From Bog-473 sp963726135 (GTDB lineage: Bacteria > Actinomycetota > Acidimicrobiia > Acidimicrobiales > RAAP-2), in the NCBI GenBank assembly GCA_963726135.1, contig CAVSBE010000008.1, positions 2,170,001 through 2,234,000 on the forward strand: DNA of 64,000 nt, read 5' to 3'. The notes beneath the pieces are model-generated. The model searched no databases. It saw nothing but the letters and a program-made list of their open reading frames with translations, and was not told where the DNA came from. The position numbers were made by a program, and so were the translations under genes. Below, piece after piece: positions 44,404 to 53,320 of this stretch (its first letter is position 1; each line of letters begins with the position of its first letter).

Positions 44404-45921
44404 CTACGGTGCGTCGTCCGCACCGGAGCCGAGGAGCTCCACCAGCGCGGCGACGATGGCGCCGGGCGAGGCGTCCGGGGCCTCGTGCACGCCGCCGAGG
44501 CCGGCCGCCCGCGCCGCCGCCGCGGTCGAGGGCCCGATGCAGACGACGAGGCCGGGGGGTGGCACCGACGCGCCCTCCGGCGTGCGCAGCGCCAGGAATG
44601 CCCGCACCGACGAAGCCGCGCTGAAGGTCAGCGCGTCGCCTGCCGAGACGGCGCCGACCAGTGCCGGGTCAGGCGCGCCCAGCGGCACGGTGCGGTACGC
44701 CTCCACCCGGCGCACGTCCCAGCCCAGCCGTCCGAGACCTTCGGTGACGGTATCCGCCGCCAGGTCGGCGCTGGGGAAGAGGACCCGTTGCGCGCCCGAT
44801 CCACCCGGGGACGGGAACACGTCGACGAGCCCCTGCGCGCTGTGCCGGGCGGGCACGAGGTCGGGTTCCACGCCCGCCCGCCGGAGCGCGTCGGCCGTGG
44901 CCGGGCCGACCGCCGCGACCTGCACGTCGCCCAGGGCGCGGGCGTCGCGCAGTACGGCCATGAAGCGCTCGGCGGCGTTGACCGAGGTCAGCACGACCCA
45001 GCGGCTTCCCCGCACGCCCGCCGCGGCGGCCTGCAGCGCGGCACCGCCGTCGGACGGGTCGACCTGGCGTGTCAAGGGCAACTCGAGCGTGGCGGCGCCG
45101 GCACCCTCGAGCGCGTCGACCAGGGCCCGGGCGCTCCGGCCCGAACGTGTCACCACCACTGTGCGCCCGGCCAAGGGCCCGGCGTCGTGACCGTGGGGTG
45201 CCGCATCGGCACCCAGCGCCGCCACCCGGCCGACGACGATGACGGCAGGCGGGCGCAGCTCGACCCCGGCCAGACCGGCCAACGACGTGCGCACCACCCG
45301 CTGCGCGGCCGTGGTCCCCCGCGCGATGACCGCGACCGGCGTGTCGGGCGCGCGGCCGCCGCGCACCAGGGCGTCGGCGATGGCGGCCCGCGTGGTGATG
45401 CCCATGAGGATCACGAGGGTCCCGCCCGCACGGGCCAGCGCCTCCCAGTCGGCCCCACCCTCCCCGTCGGCCCTGCCCACCCGGCCCGTCACCACGGTGA
45501 CCGATGAGGCCAGCCCGCGCTGGGTGACAGGGATGCCGGCCGCGGCGGGGACGCCAAAGGCGGACGTGACCCCCGGGACCACCTCCCAGGAGATGCCGGC
45601 CTGCGCCAGCACGTCGATCTCCTCGCCCCCTCGCCCGAAGAGGAACGGGTCACCCCCCTTGAGCCGGACGACCACGGCGGACGCGCGCCCGTGCTCGACC
45701 AGCAGCCGCGCGATCTGGTCCTGGCGCCCGCCGCTCCCACCCGACGCGTCGGGGTCCTTGCCGACGTCGATCAACCGCGCCGTTGGGGGCACCAGATCGA
45801 GGACCCCGGGGCTGACCAGCCGGTCGTGCAGGACGACGTCGGCCCTGGCGAGAAGCTCGGCACCCCGGCGGGTGAGGAGCCCCGGGTCTCCCGGACCGGC
45901 CCCCACCAGGTAGACCGTCAC
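44404..45921 (-). CDS. fused uroporphyrinogen-III C-methyltransferase / uroporphyrinogen-III synthase
   Basis: Two-domain protein, 505 residues. Residues 1-245 are the SUMT/CobA methyltransferase (VGAGPGDPGLLTRRGAELL, VRLKGGDPFLFGRGGEE, VVPGVTSAFGVPAAAGIP) that starts the sirohaem and cobalamin branch. Residues about 250-505 are uroporphyrinogen-III synthase HemD (TVVVTRSGRSARALV, LTSVNAAERFM, LTFSAASSVRAFL), which closes and flips the last ring. This cobA-hemD fusion is common in actinobacteria. It starts at GTG overlapping the hemC stop. It directs flux between sirohaem and haem at the branch point. Confidence 0.95.
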   Translation of the reverse strand: MTVYLVGAGPGDPGLLTRRGAELLARADVVLHDRLVSPGVLDLVPPTARLIDVGKDPDASGGSGGRQDQIARLLVEHGRASAVVVRLKGGDPFLFGRGGEEIDVLAQAGISWEVVPGVTSAFGVPAAAGIPVTQRGLASSVTVVTGRVGRADGEGGADWEALARAGGTLVILMGITTRAAIADALVRGGRAPDTPVAVIARGTTAAQRVVRTSLAGLAGVELRPPAVIVVGRVAALGADAAPHGHDAGPLAGRTVVVTRSGRSARALVDALEGAGAATLELPLTRQVDPSDGGAALQAAAAGVRGSRWVVLTSVNAAERFMAVLRDARALGDVQVAAVGPATADALRRAGVEPDLVPARHSAQGLVDVFPSPGGSGAQRVLFPSADLAADTVTEGLGRLGWDVRRVEAYRTVPLGAPDPALVGAVSAGDALTFSAASSVRAFLALRTPEGASVPPPGLVVCIGPSTAAAARAAGLGGVHEAPDASPGAIVAALVELLGSGADDAP

Positions 45922-46865
45922 GGCGCGGCGTAGGTGGCCGCCGCTGTGCCCGCGTCGAACCCGTCGATCGCCGCCCCGCCCCCCGTGAGCAGTGCGCGCG
46001 CCACGGCCGCGCCGACTGCCTCGGGGTCGACACCGCGCCGCGCCATGCGGATCAGCGTGCGCCCGTCGCCGCTGGCCACCAGGCCCGACACCCGCAGCAC
46101 GGCGCCACCTCCGGCGTCCTCATCCAGCTCGGCAAACGCTCCGACCGGCACGGTGCAGCTCCCGCCGAGTGCGGCGAGCACGGCCCGCTCGGCGCGCACG
46201 GCTCGGTGGCTCGCCTCGTGGTCGATCGCCGCCAACCGCCGGCGCGTGCCGTCGTCGTCGGCCCGGCACTGGACGGCGATGGCGCCCTGGCCGGCCTGGG
46301 GCAGCAGGTCCATCGGATCGAGCACATCGCTCAGCCGGCCCTCCCAGCCCAGTCGCTCCATGGCGGCGACCGCCACGACCACCGCGGAGGCGGCGCCGTC
46401 CTCGCCGATGGCCACCCGCCGGGCCATGTTGCCCCGCAGGTCGGTGAAGACGAGGTCCGGCCGGAGGTAGGCCAGCTGGGCCCGGCGCCGCGCCGACCCG
46501 GTCGCGACGAGCCCACCGGCCGGAAGCGCGGCCAGCGTGCACCCGACCAGGCCGTCGCGCGCGTCGCCCCGCGGGGGCACCGCTGCGAGTGCGAGGTGGT
46601 CGGACATGGTCGAGGGCATGTCCTTGGCGGAATGCACCGCGGCGTCGGCCCGGCCGTCAGACACCGCCGCCTCCACCTCGGTGACGAAGACACCCTGGCC
46701 GCCGATCCGGTCGAGCGAGGAGGCGGCGTCCCGGTCGCCCTGCGTGCGGACGACGACCGGCTCGACCTCGAGACCGGGGTGCGCCAGGCGGAGGAGCTCG
46801 GCCACCATCTCGGTCTGGCGCAGCGCGAGGGGTGAGCCGCGAGTGGCCAGGCGGACGGTTCCCAT
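45918..46865 (-). CDS. hemC: hydroxymethylbilane synthase HemC
   Basis: Porphobilinogen deaminase, polymerising four PBG into hydroxymethylbilane. Catalytic Asp is in AVHSAKDMPSTM. The dipyrromethane cofactor Cys is in ALGGSCTVPVGAFAE. The N-terminal RLATRGSPLALRQTEMV is typical. Length is 315 residues. It starts at ATG 46863-46865, 25 bases after the hemA stop. Confidence 0.97.
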   Translation of the reverse strand: MGTVRLATRGSPLALRQTEMVAELLRLAHPGLEVEPVVVRTQGDRDAASSLDRIGGQGVFVTEVEAAVSDGRADAAVHSAKDMPSTMSDHLALAAVPPRGDARDGLVGCTLAALPAGGLVATGSARRRAQLAYLRPDLVFTDLRGNMARRVAIGEDGAASAVVVAVAAMERLGWEGRLSDVLDPMDLLPQAGQGAIAVQCRADDDGTRRRLAAIDHEASHRAVRAERAVLAALGGSCTVPVGAFAELDEDAGGGAVLRVSGLVASGDGRTLIRMARRGVDPEAVGAAVARALLTGGGAAIDGFDAGTAAATYAAP

Positions 46866-46890
46866 GGCCCGACTATCCCATTTGCCGCGA

Positions 46891-48167
46891 CTAAAGGTCG
46901 AAGAGGATCCGCAGTGCCTCGACGAGTCGCTCGCCGCGCGGCGTCCCGGCGGTCTCCTTGAGGAGCATCGTGGGCTCGTGCAGCATCTTGGCGAGGGCAG
47001 CCTTCGTGGCGGCGTCCACGTGGTCCCACTCCTCCTCGCTCAGGTCGGCCAGCTGCGCACGGCGGCGCTCGAGCTCGGCTACCCGGAGGGACTCCAGCCG
47101 TGCCCGCAGCGAGGAGATGACCGGTGCCGCGCCGCGCTGGCGGCTGGCGGTGCGGTATCGCTCCACCTCGCCCGCGATGATGCCCCGCGCCGCCACGGAC
47201 TCCTTCTCGCGATCGCCCGAGCGCGCGGGCCACCGACGCGCTCAACCTGTCCATGTCGAGCAGTGTGATGCCGGCCAGCGATGCCACCGCCGGATCGACG
47301 TTGCGCGGGACGCCGAGGTCGATCACCAGCAGGGGCCCGGCCACCTCGGCGAAGTCAGCCACCTCGAGCACGTGGGACTCGGCCGCCACGGCGCTCAGCA
47401 CGACGTCGGCGTCGCCGAGCTCCGCCGCCACGTGATCCAGCGGCGTCGCCCGCATCTCGAAGGGCCCGCCCGCGGCGTGCGTCACGAGGTCGCGCGCCCG
47501 CGCCGCCGACCGGTTGACAACGACCACGCGCTGGGGGGCGTCGGTGGGCGCGATGTCGGAGAGGGCGCGGCACACGCCGAGGCCCATCTCACCCGCGCCG
47601 ACCACGACGACCCGTGCGCCGCGCAGGCCGGCCATGTCCTCGCCCGCGGGCCACGGTGACCGCGGCATACGCGAAGGACGTCGTCCCCTTGGAGATGCCC
47701 GTCTCGGTCCGCACCCGCTTGCCCGTCTGCAACGCGTGGCGGAAGAGCGCCGAGAGCACCGGGCCGCAGGCTCCTTCCTCCTGCGCCCGCTCGAAGGCCC
47801 GCCGGACCTGGCCGACGACCTCGGTCTCTCCGGTGACCATCGACTCGAGACCCGACGTCACCGAGAAGAGGTGGGACGTGACATCGTCGTCGAAGCGGAT
47901 GGTTGCATGGGCCGACAGCTCCTCCACGGAGCGGGCCGAATGCTCCGACAGGACGTCGTAGATCTCCGCCACGGCGTCGTGGAAGCGGTCCACGACCGCG
48001 TAGACCTCGGTCCGCAGGCAGGTGGAGAGCACGACCGTCTCCTGCACGTTGCGGCAGTGGCGCAGCTCGCCGAGCATCTTGTGCAGGTCGCCGTCGGCCA
48101 CGGCGGTCGCCTCGAGCAACGGCAGCGGGGCCTGCGTGTGCTGGAGACCTACGACGACGACGGACAC
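46891..48167 (-). CDS. hemA: glutamyl-tRNA reductase HemA, two apparent frameshifts
   Basis: First committed enzyme of the C5 pathway, NADPH-dependent, and acts with HemL. The N-terminal catalytic domain (nucleophile Cys in VLSTCLRTEVYA, SGLESMVTGETEVVGQVRRA) reads from GTG 48167. After ISKGTTSFAYAAVTVAR (about 47655, extra G in CGCGGGCGAG) the NADP domain continues one base later with VVVVGAGEMGLGVCRALSDI. Near 47215 (extra G in CTCGGGCGATC) it shifts again to GIIAGEVERYRTA and the dimerisation tail. Joined, the pieces give about 425 residues, the normal size. A strong ribosome site (AGGAGGG, 48174-48180) precedes the start. Confidence 0.92.
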
Positions 48168-48173
48168 TCGGTT

Positions 48174-48199
48174 CCCTCCTGGGTCGGCTCACAATTGTG
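48174..48199 (-). promoter_or_regulatory. hemA ribosome site and adjacent 10-bp palindrome
   Basis: On the minus strand AGGAGGG (48174-48180) lies six bases before the hemA GTG. Ten bases further upstream is the perfect palindrome CACAATTGTG (48190-48199). It contains the TTGTG/CACAA halves of Rex sites, but in the reverse order to the Rex consensus (TTGTGA...TCACAA), so operator function is only a possibility. Confidence 0.4.
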
Positions 48200-48256
48200 C
48201 CGGTCCCGCTCCACAGCCTGCCAGTCGCGGCGAGGTGGCCGGTCCGCGGGGGACCG

Positions 48257-49012
48257 TCAGTCCAGTTCCGAACCCTGGGAGAGACCCACCGAGCGGATGA
48301 CGGCGCCCCGGTCGCTGCCGGCGACCCCGGTGCCCTCCAGCTCCTCTTGGCGGGCCCGGTAGAAGCCGAGGACCTGCAGCTCAATCGACAGGTCGACGTA
48401 GCGCAGGTGGACCGCGGGCGGGACCGTGAGGACCCGCGGCGCAAAGTTGAGCAGCGAGGTCACCCCGGCCCGCACCAGCAGGTCGGCCACCCCCTGGGCG
48501 GCCCAGCCCGGCGTCGTGATCACACCGATGTCGGGTCGATCCGCGGCGCGCAGCGTGGCGATCTCGTCCATGTGGCGCACCTTCAAGCCGCGGATCTCCT
48601 CGCCTACGACGGCCGGGTCGACATCGAAGAGCGCCGTGACCTGGCAGCCCCTCGAGGCGAACGCGGCCGAGTTGGTGAGGGCCCGGCCCAGGTTCCCGAT
48701 GCCCACGATGGCCACCGACCAGTTCTCGTCCACCCCCAGGGCGCGGTCGATCTGCGCGATGAGGAACCCCGGGTCGTAGCCTGAGCCACGGGTGCCGAAC
48801 GAGCCCAGCAGCGAGAGGTCCTTGCGCACCTTGGCCGCGTTGACGCGCGCCAGCTCGGCCAGCTGCTCCGACGAGACGGTCAAGGCACCGGCACGCACCA
48901 GCTCGGCCAGGATGCGCTGGTACACCGGCAGGCGCAGCACGGTGGCCTCGGGGATCCGCTTGGGCTGCACGGGCGTGTTCGGCCTCTGCACGTCGGGTTG
49001 GTGGTCGCTCAC
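48257..49012 (-). CDS. rex: redox-sensing transcriptional repressor Rex
   Basis: NADH/NAD+-sensing repressor, 251 residues. The N-terminal winged helix (IPEATVLRLPVYQRILAELV, NAAKVRKDLSLLGSFGTRG) binds DNA. The Rossmann domain has VAIVGIGNLGRALTN and the C-terminal domain-swapped helix ends VLGFYRARQ. I choose GTG 49010-49012, eight bases after TACCAT, a leaderless arrangement; a TTG would give 13 more residues. In Streptomyces Rex precedes and controls hemACD, so regulation of the downstream haem operon by redox state is a reasonable inference. Confidence 0.95.
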   Translation of the reverse strand: MSDHQPDVQRPNTPVQPKRIPEATVLRLPVYQRILAELVRAGALTVSSEQLAELARVNAAKVRKDLSLLGSFGTRGSGYDPGFLIAQIDRALGVDENWSVAIVGIGNLGRALTNSAAFASRGCQVTALFDVDPAVVGEEIRGLKVRHMDEIATLRAADRPDIGVITTPGWAAQGVADLLVRAGVTSLLNFAPRVLTVPPAVHLRYVDLSIELQVLGFYRARQEELEGTGVAGSDRGAVIRSVGLSQGSELD

Positions 49013-49020
49013 CGGCTCGG

Positions 49021-49026
49021 ATGGTA
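49021..49026 (-). promoter_or_regulatory. -10 element of rex, leaderless type
   Basis: TACCAT on the minus strand, eight bases before the GTG at 49012. It supports this start over the upstream TTG, which would lie in the promoter. Confidence 0.4.
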
Positions 49027-49063
49027 CCGAGGAGGCCGTAGGCGGCACCAAACCGCCGCTCGC

Positions 49064-49957
49064 TCACCAGGCCAGGACGAGAAGCTCCCCCGCGACCACG
49101 TTGAGCCAGTGGGCGGCCGATGCCTCACCGGCGACGACGGCCAAGTGCCCGTTGGCGTCGGCCATGAGGCCGAACTCCCCTTGTCCCAGCTCGCCGAAGG
49201 CCTCGATGCAGCGCAGCCGCACCCCCTCGGGGACGAGGGACTGCGGCAGCCCGTCGAGGTACTCGTGACCCGACTCGATGCGGGCCGCCAGCTCGATGCT
49301 CCCGACCGTGGGGATGCCGGCCACCCGCGCGTCGGCCACGGTCGCCGCCAGCTGCAGGTTGCCGAAATGGTCGACCCAGGTCACCTCCGCCCGCAGGCAC
49401 GTCCGGCCGTCGTGCAAGCGGCCCTGCTCGACGACGCCGCCCACGAGCCGCGCCAGCGATGCCGCAGCGACCAGCTCCCCCAGTTGCTCGAGGGGTGTGC
49501 CCGCGCACAGCGCGGCCGCCACCGGCGCGAAGACGTCGCGCCCGTCGAAGGTGGCGCCGCGGTCGGGCGGCGCCGGGTCGCGGACCAGCTCGACCACCCG
49601 GGTGACGGGCGCCTCACCGGCCGCCTCGGCCGCCGCCACCAGGAGCCCGTTGTCGGGTCCCACGAAGTACATCGTGCCGCCCGACGGGAGCGCCACCTCC
49701 ATGCAGATGCCCCGACGCGACGTGCCGACCCCGGGGTCCACCACGCCGAGCACGACCCCGCTGCCGAGATGCGGCACCGCCCGCACCAGCGTGTGGCTGC
49801 CCGCCCGGACGTCGAAAGCGGGGATGTGGTGCGTGAGGTCGATGACCGTCGTGCCGGGGGCACGTGCGGCGATGACTGCGTGGACCACGCCGGCGAACTC
49901 GTCCTGCGACCCGAAGTCCGAGAGGAAGAAGACGGTGCGGACGGGTTCGCTCGTCAT
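49064..49957 (-). CDS. SAM hydrolase (S-adenosyl-L-methionine hydroxide adenosyltransferase family)
   Basis: Member of the DUF62 family, which includes enzymes that split S-adenosylmethionine to adenosine and methionine with water, and the related fluorinases and chlorinases. Motifs seen are FFLSDFGSQDEFAGVVHAVI near residue 10, GVVDPGVGTSRRG near 70, and TWVDHFGNLQLAAT near 193. At 297 residues it is full length. Without the halogen-binding loop features it is most simply a hydrolase. Start ATG 49955-49957; its 5' end lies ten bases after the proC stop. Confidence 0.9.
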   Translation of the reverse strand: MTSEPVRTVFFLSDFGSQDEFAGVVHAVIAARAPGTTVIDLTHHIPAFDVRAGSHTLVRAVPHLGSGVVLGVVDPGVGTSRRGICMEVALPSGGTMYFVGPDNGLLVAAAEAAGEAPVTRVVELVRDPAPPDRGATFDGRDVFAPVAAALCAGTPLEQLGELVAAASLARLVGGVVEQGRLHDGRTCLRAEVTWVDHFGNLQLAATVADARVAGIPTVGSIELAARIESGHEYLDGLPQSLVPEGVRLRCIEAFGELGQGEFGLMADANGHLAVVAGEASAAHWLNVVAGELLVLAW

Positions 49958-49967
49958 GGCACCGAGG

Positions 49968-50783
49968 TCAGCGCTGCAGGTTGCGCGACCGCTCCGTCGC
50001 TGCCGCCACCGCCTCCATGAAGGCCGAGCGCACGGCCCGCGACTCGAGCGTCCGGATGCCCGCCGCGGTGGTTCCGGCCGGCGAGGTGACCATGGACCGC
50101 AGCGCCTCAGGGTCCCGGCCGGTCTCCTTCAGGAGCGCCGCCGACCCTGCCATGGTCTCGACCACGAGGGTCCGGCTGACGTCGCGGGTCAGGCCCATCT
50201 GCACGCCTGCTTCGAGGAGCGCCTCGGCGACGAGGAAGAAGTAGGCCGGACCGGACCCCGAGAGCCCGGTGACGGCATCGAGCAGCCGCTCGGGCAGGCG
50301 GACGACGGTCCCGACGGCCGACAGCACGTCCTCAGCCCACGCCAGGTCGTGGGAGGTGGCGAAGGACCCCCCCGAGATCGCCGTCACGCCGGCCCCGACC
50401 AGGGCGGGCGTGTTGGGCATGGCCCGCACCACGGCCGGCTCGCCGCCCAGCGCGACCTCGAGGCGCGTGCAGGGCACCCCGGCCACGACGGAGAGCAGCC
50501 GGGTCACCCCGGTCACGCCGAGGGCGCGGCACGCCGCCTCCGCCGCATCGGGCTTCACCGCCAGCACGGCGCCGCCGATCCGCTCCCCGGCACCGTCGAG
50601 CAGCCCGGGCTCGGGCGCCGCCACGGCGCGCAGGCCCGGGTGCTCCGCCTCCAGCTCGTCCCGGCGCTCGGCGACCGGCTCGATCACGGTGACGTCGTCG
50701 ATGCGGGCCCATCCCGAGCGCAGGAGCCCACCCAGCAGGGCGCCACCCATCTTCCCGCCGCCGACGATGACCAGGCTCGACAC
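49968..50783 (-). CDS. proC: pyrroline-5-carboxylate reductase ProC
   Basis: NAD(P)H-dependent last step of proline synthesis, 271 residues. The Rossmann start VIVGGGKMGGALLGGL, RAMPNTPALVGAGVTAISGG near residue 115 and the ProC signature TGLSGSGPAYFFLVAEAL near 165 are intact. I start at GTG 50781-50783; the frame stays open far upstream through mshA, but that is a shadow. In mycobacteria proC also lies near mshA and hemACDB. Confidence 0.95.
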   Translation of the reverse strand: MSSLVIVGGGKMGGALLGGLLRSGWARIDDVTVIEPVAERRDELEAEHPGLRAVAAPEPGLLDGAGERIGGAVLAVKPDAAEAACRALGVTGVTRLLSVVAGVPCTRLEVALGGEPAVVRAMPNTPALVGAGVTAISGGSFATSHDLAWAEDVLSAVGTVVRLPERLLDAVTGLSGSGPAYFFLVAEALLEAGVQMGLTRDVSRTLVVETMAGSAALLKETGRDPEALRSMVTSPAGTTAAGIRTLESRAVRSAFMEAVAAATERSRNLQR

Positions 50784-50836
50784 CCGCGCGACGATACAGA
50801 GCGCGGCGCGGGGCACTGCCCCTCTCCGGCGGGCCC

Positions 50837-51329
50837 CTAGCGCCGGGGGCGCCGGCGGTAGGTCGAGGGATGGGCCATCGTCATGGCGGTCGGGAAGTGC
50901 TCGTCGGTGTAGAGCACCGAGGAGCCGGCGATGCGATCGAGCTCGTCTTCGTCGACCAGCCGTGCCGGCACCCGGCCCACCAGGTAGACGGCGTCCTCGG
51001 GTCCGAGCGCGAACCACATGCCGAAGAGGTGGGCGTTGCGGCGCAGCAGGTAGGCGTACACGTCGGCGTGGTTCGTCTCGGGCGCCGGCATGAACTGGGC
51101 CTCGAAGTGCAGCGTCCGCTGCTTCAGCGTGAACCAGACGGTGATGAAGTCCTTCTCGTCCCCCTTGAAGCGCAGGTACCAGCGGTACGACGCCGTGCGG
51201 TCGGTGACCTCCTGGCGCTCGGCCGCCACGAGGAAGCCGTCGGCGGCCAGCTCGCGTTCGGGCCCAGGCGTCGATGCAGCCGACCGCGGCGGCCATCTCC
51301 TCCTCTTCGGGGAGATCGACGACGGGCAT
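50837..51329 (-). CDS. YbjN-domain protein, one frameshift
   Basis: YbjN-domain protein of about 163 residues, resembling the protein next to mshA in mycobacteria (Rv0487). The N-terminal MPVVDLPEEEEMAAAVGCI reads from ATG 51329. At about 51258 (GGGCCC run) it shifts one base to ELAADGFLVAAE and then FKGDEKDFITVWFTLKQRTL, ADVYAYLLRRNAHLFGMW and LYTDEHFPTAM. YbjN proteins resemble secretion or type III chaperones in fold; the actinobacterial role is unknown. Pairing with mshA is conserved and suggests a linked function. Confidence 0.8.
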
Positions 51330-51355
51330 GCTCGACGTGGGGGCCGGTGCCGGGC

Positions 51356-52628
51356 TCAGCCGCACTCGACGAGGCAGCCCGAGGCCAGCTCGTCGTGCAG
51401 ATCCACCAGCGTCCGTGCCGCCGCGCGCCAGGTGTAGCGGCGAGCCCGCAGCACCGAGGCGGTGGAGAGACGCTCGGCCGCCAGCGGCTGGGCGAAGACC
51501 CGGCGCACGGCGGCGGCGTATGCGCCCGGGTCGGGGTCCTCGACGAGGAAGCCGGTGCGGCCGTGGTCGACCAGGGTCGTCAGCCCACCGACCGCCGAGG
51601 CCACCACCGGCGTCCCGCAGGCCGCCGCTTCGAGCGCGACCAGGCCGAAGGACTCCGAGCGGCTCGGGACGAGGCAGACGTCGGCTGCCCGGTAGTACGA
51701 CGACAGCAGCTCGTGGGGCTGGGGCTCGATGAAGTGGACGTGGTCGCGCACACCCCGCCCGTCGGCCACGTCGTGGAGCCGCTGGAGCGACTTCTCGCCG
51801 TACGGGCCGCTGGGGCCGCCCACCACCACGAGGCGGTAGGGCTCGCGCCCGGACCCGAGCAGCTCGGCCAGGGTCTCGATGGCCACGTCGGCGCACTTGA
51901 GCGGCTGGATCCGACCGACGAACAGGAGGAGGCGTCCGTCGAGCGGCAGGCCCAGGGCGCGCCGGGCCTGGGGCCGGTGGCCGGGGCCGAAGAACGCGTG
52001 GTCGACCCCGGGCGGCACGATACGGATGCGCGTCGGCTCGCCGCCGTAGAGCGAGGCGATCTGCTCCGCCTCGACCGTGCACGAGGCGAGCACCGCATCG
52101 GAGCAGTCGATGACGGACGCCTCGGCCTCGGCCCGCCGGTGGGGCATGTCGGCCTCCACCTCCTCGGGCATCGACTCGGCCTTCACCCGGTCGAGCGTGT
52201 GGAACGTGCACACGAGCGGCAGGTTCAGCTCGTGCTTGATCACGTGGCCGGACAGCCCGGACAGCCAGTAGTTCGGCGTGCACCGAGGTATAGGGCAGGC
52301 CGCCGCCCCCGTCCCCGCCGGACATCGGCGCGGCGGCCATCCGCTCGAGCACGCCGGCCGTGAACTCGTCGACCACCGCGGGCAGGGACTCCTTGGGCAG
52401 GACGTCGAGCGGTCCGGCCGGGACGTGGTGGACCCGCAGGCCCGGTTCGACCTCGACGACCGGGGGGAGGTCGGCCGACCAGGCCCTCGTGAACACGTCG
52501 CAGGTGACGCCGGAACGGGCCAGGGCGGCCGTGAGCTCGCGCACGTACACGTTCATGCCGCCGCCGTCACCCGTGCCGGGCTGGGCCAACGGCGAGGTGT
52601 GCAGGGAAAGGACGGCGAGGCGGCGCAT
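51356..52628 (-). CDS. mshA: GT4 glycosyltransferase, MshA-like, one frameshift
   Basis: GT-B fold glycosyltransferase most like MshA, which makes GlcNAc-Ins-P, the first step of mycothiol synthesis. The start LAVLSLHTSPLAQPGTGDGG and NVYVRELTAALARSGV are MshA-like. After VHA at about 52280 the frame shifts one base to NYWLSGLSGHVIKHELN, then CTFHTLDRVKAE, LLLFVGRIQPLKCAD and the nucleotide-sugar EX7E region RSESFGLVALEAAACGTPVV. Joined length is about 424. The neighbouring YbjN and proC support MshA. Related GT4 enzymes cannot be excluded, and no other mycothiol gene is in the window. Confidence 0.82.
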
Positions 52629-52686
52629 GGCGGTCAGATCCTACCGGTGGTCAGCAAGACGCCTCCGGGACGGATCGCCAGGGCGC

Positions 52687-53169
52687 TCAGGCGCTGGCGA
52701 CGCGGCCGGCCGGGCCCGGCGGGTCCGCCGCGCCGGAGGGAGCCGCGGCAGGCGTGACCTCGGCCTTCGCCCCGGGGCGGGGCGCGGGCGGGGCGCCCGG
52801 GCCGGGTTCGCCGCGCTCGTCCTCGTAGTCGCGGCGGAAGGAGAGGTAGATGCGGACGAGGGCCTGTTTCTGCTCCTCGCTGATCGCCTGGTCGGCCAGG
52901 ATGGCGCGGGTGAGGTCGGGCGACCCGGTCGGCGCTTCGAGGATCCCGGCCTGCACGTAGAGCGTCTCGGCGGAGATGCGCAGCGCCTTGGCGATCTGCT
53001 GGAGGATCTCGGCCGAGGGCCGGCGCAGCCCGCGCTCGATCTGGCTCAGGTAGGGGTTGGAGATCCCGGCCAGCTCGGACAGCCGGCGCAGCGAGAGCCG
53101 GGCCGATCCCCGCTGCTCACGGATGAAGGACCCGAGGTCGTGCCAGCGGTCTTTCGGGTCGGTGCTCAC
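52687..53169 (-). CDS. XRE-family helix-turn-helix regulator
   Basis: A 160-residue protein with an N-terminal XRE helix-turn-helix (residues 12-70: LGSFIREQRGSARLSLRRL, SNPYLSQIERGLRRPSAEIL) and a second part, ALRISAETLYVQAGIL, seen in mycobacterial Rv0474-type regulators. The C-terminal 50 residues are Pro/Ala/Gly-rich and unstructured. Start GTG 53167-53169, seven bases after TACGCT (leaderless). Its target is unknown; it is divergent from sodA, so sodA is one candidate. Confidence 0.88.
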   Translation of the reverse strand: MSTDPKDRWHDLGSFIREQRGSARLSLRRLSELAGISNPYLSQIERGLRRPSAEILQQIAKALRISAETLYVQAGILEAPTGSPDLTRAILADQAISEEQKQALVRIYLSFRRDYEDERGEPGPGAPPAPRPGAKAEVTPAAAPSGAADPPGPAGRVASA

Positions 53170-53176
53170 TGTTGCA

Positions 53177-53182
53177 AGCGTA
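53177..53182 (-). promoter_or_regulatory. -10 element of the XRE regulator, leaderless type
   Basis: TACGCT on the minus strand with seven bases to the GTG start. Confidence 0.45.
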
Positions 53183-53253
53183 CCGCCGCAGGACGTGCTC
53201 GGGCCGACGCCGAGACGGCGCCGTTCCTTGCGCGCATGCAGGTCGGACCCCGG

Positions 53254-53281
53254 TTGGGATCCTCCCCCCTTCGGGTATGGT
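53254..53281 (+). promoter_or_regulatory. sodA promoter
   Basis: TTGGGA (53254-53259), a 16-base spacer and TATGGT (53276-53281). The ATG at 53321 follows with the ribosome site GGAG at 53310-53313, giving a leader of about 30 bases. Confidence 0.45.
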
Positions 53282-53320
53282 CCAGCACGCACCACCACGA
53301 CGACAACTGAGGAGACCGCC

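Noticed and set aside
48190..48199. CACAATTGTG as a firm Rex operator
   Set aside because: Half sites are in the reverse order to the Rex consensus and the outer bases do not match; kept only as a possible site.
50784..52628. A continuous minus-strand frame joining proC, ybjN and mshA N-terminus
   Set aside because: Only the proC part, the first MshA part and the YbjN start are family-like; the connecting text is a different frame of mshA and ybjN.
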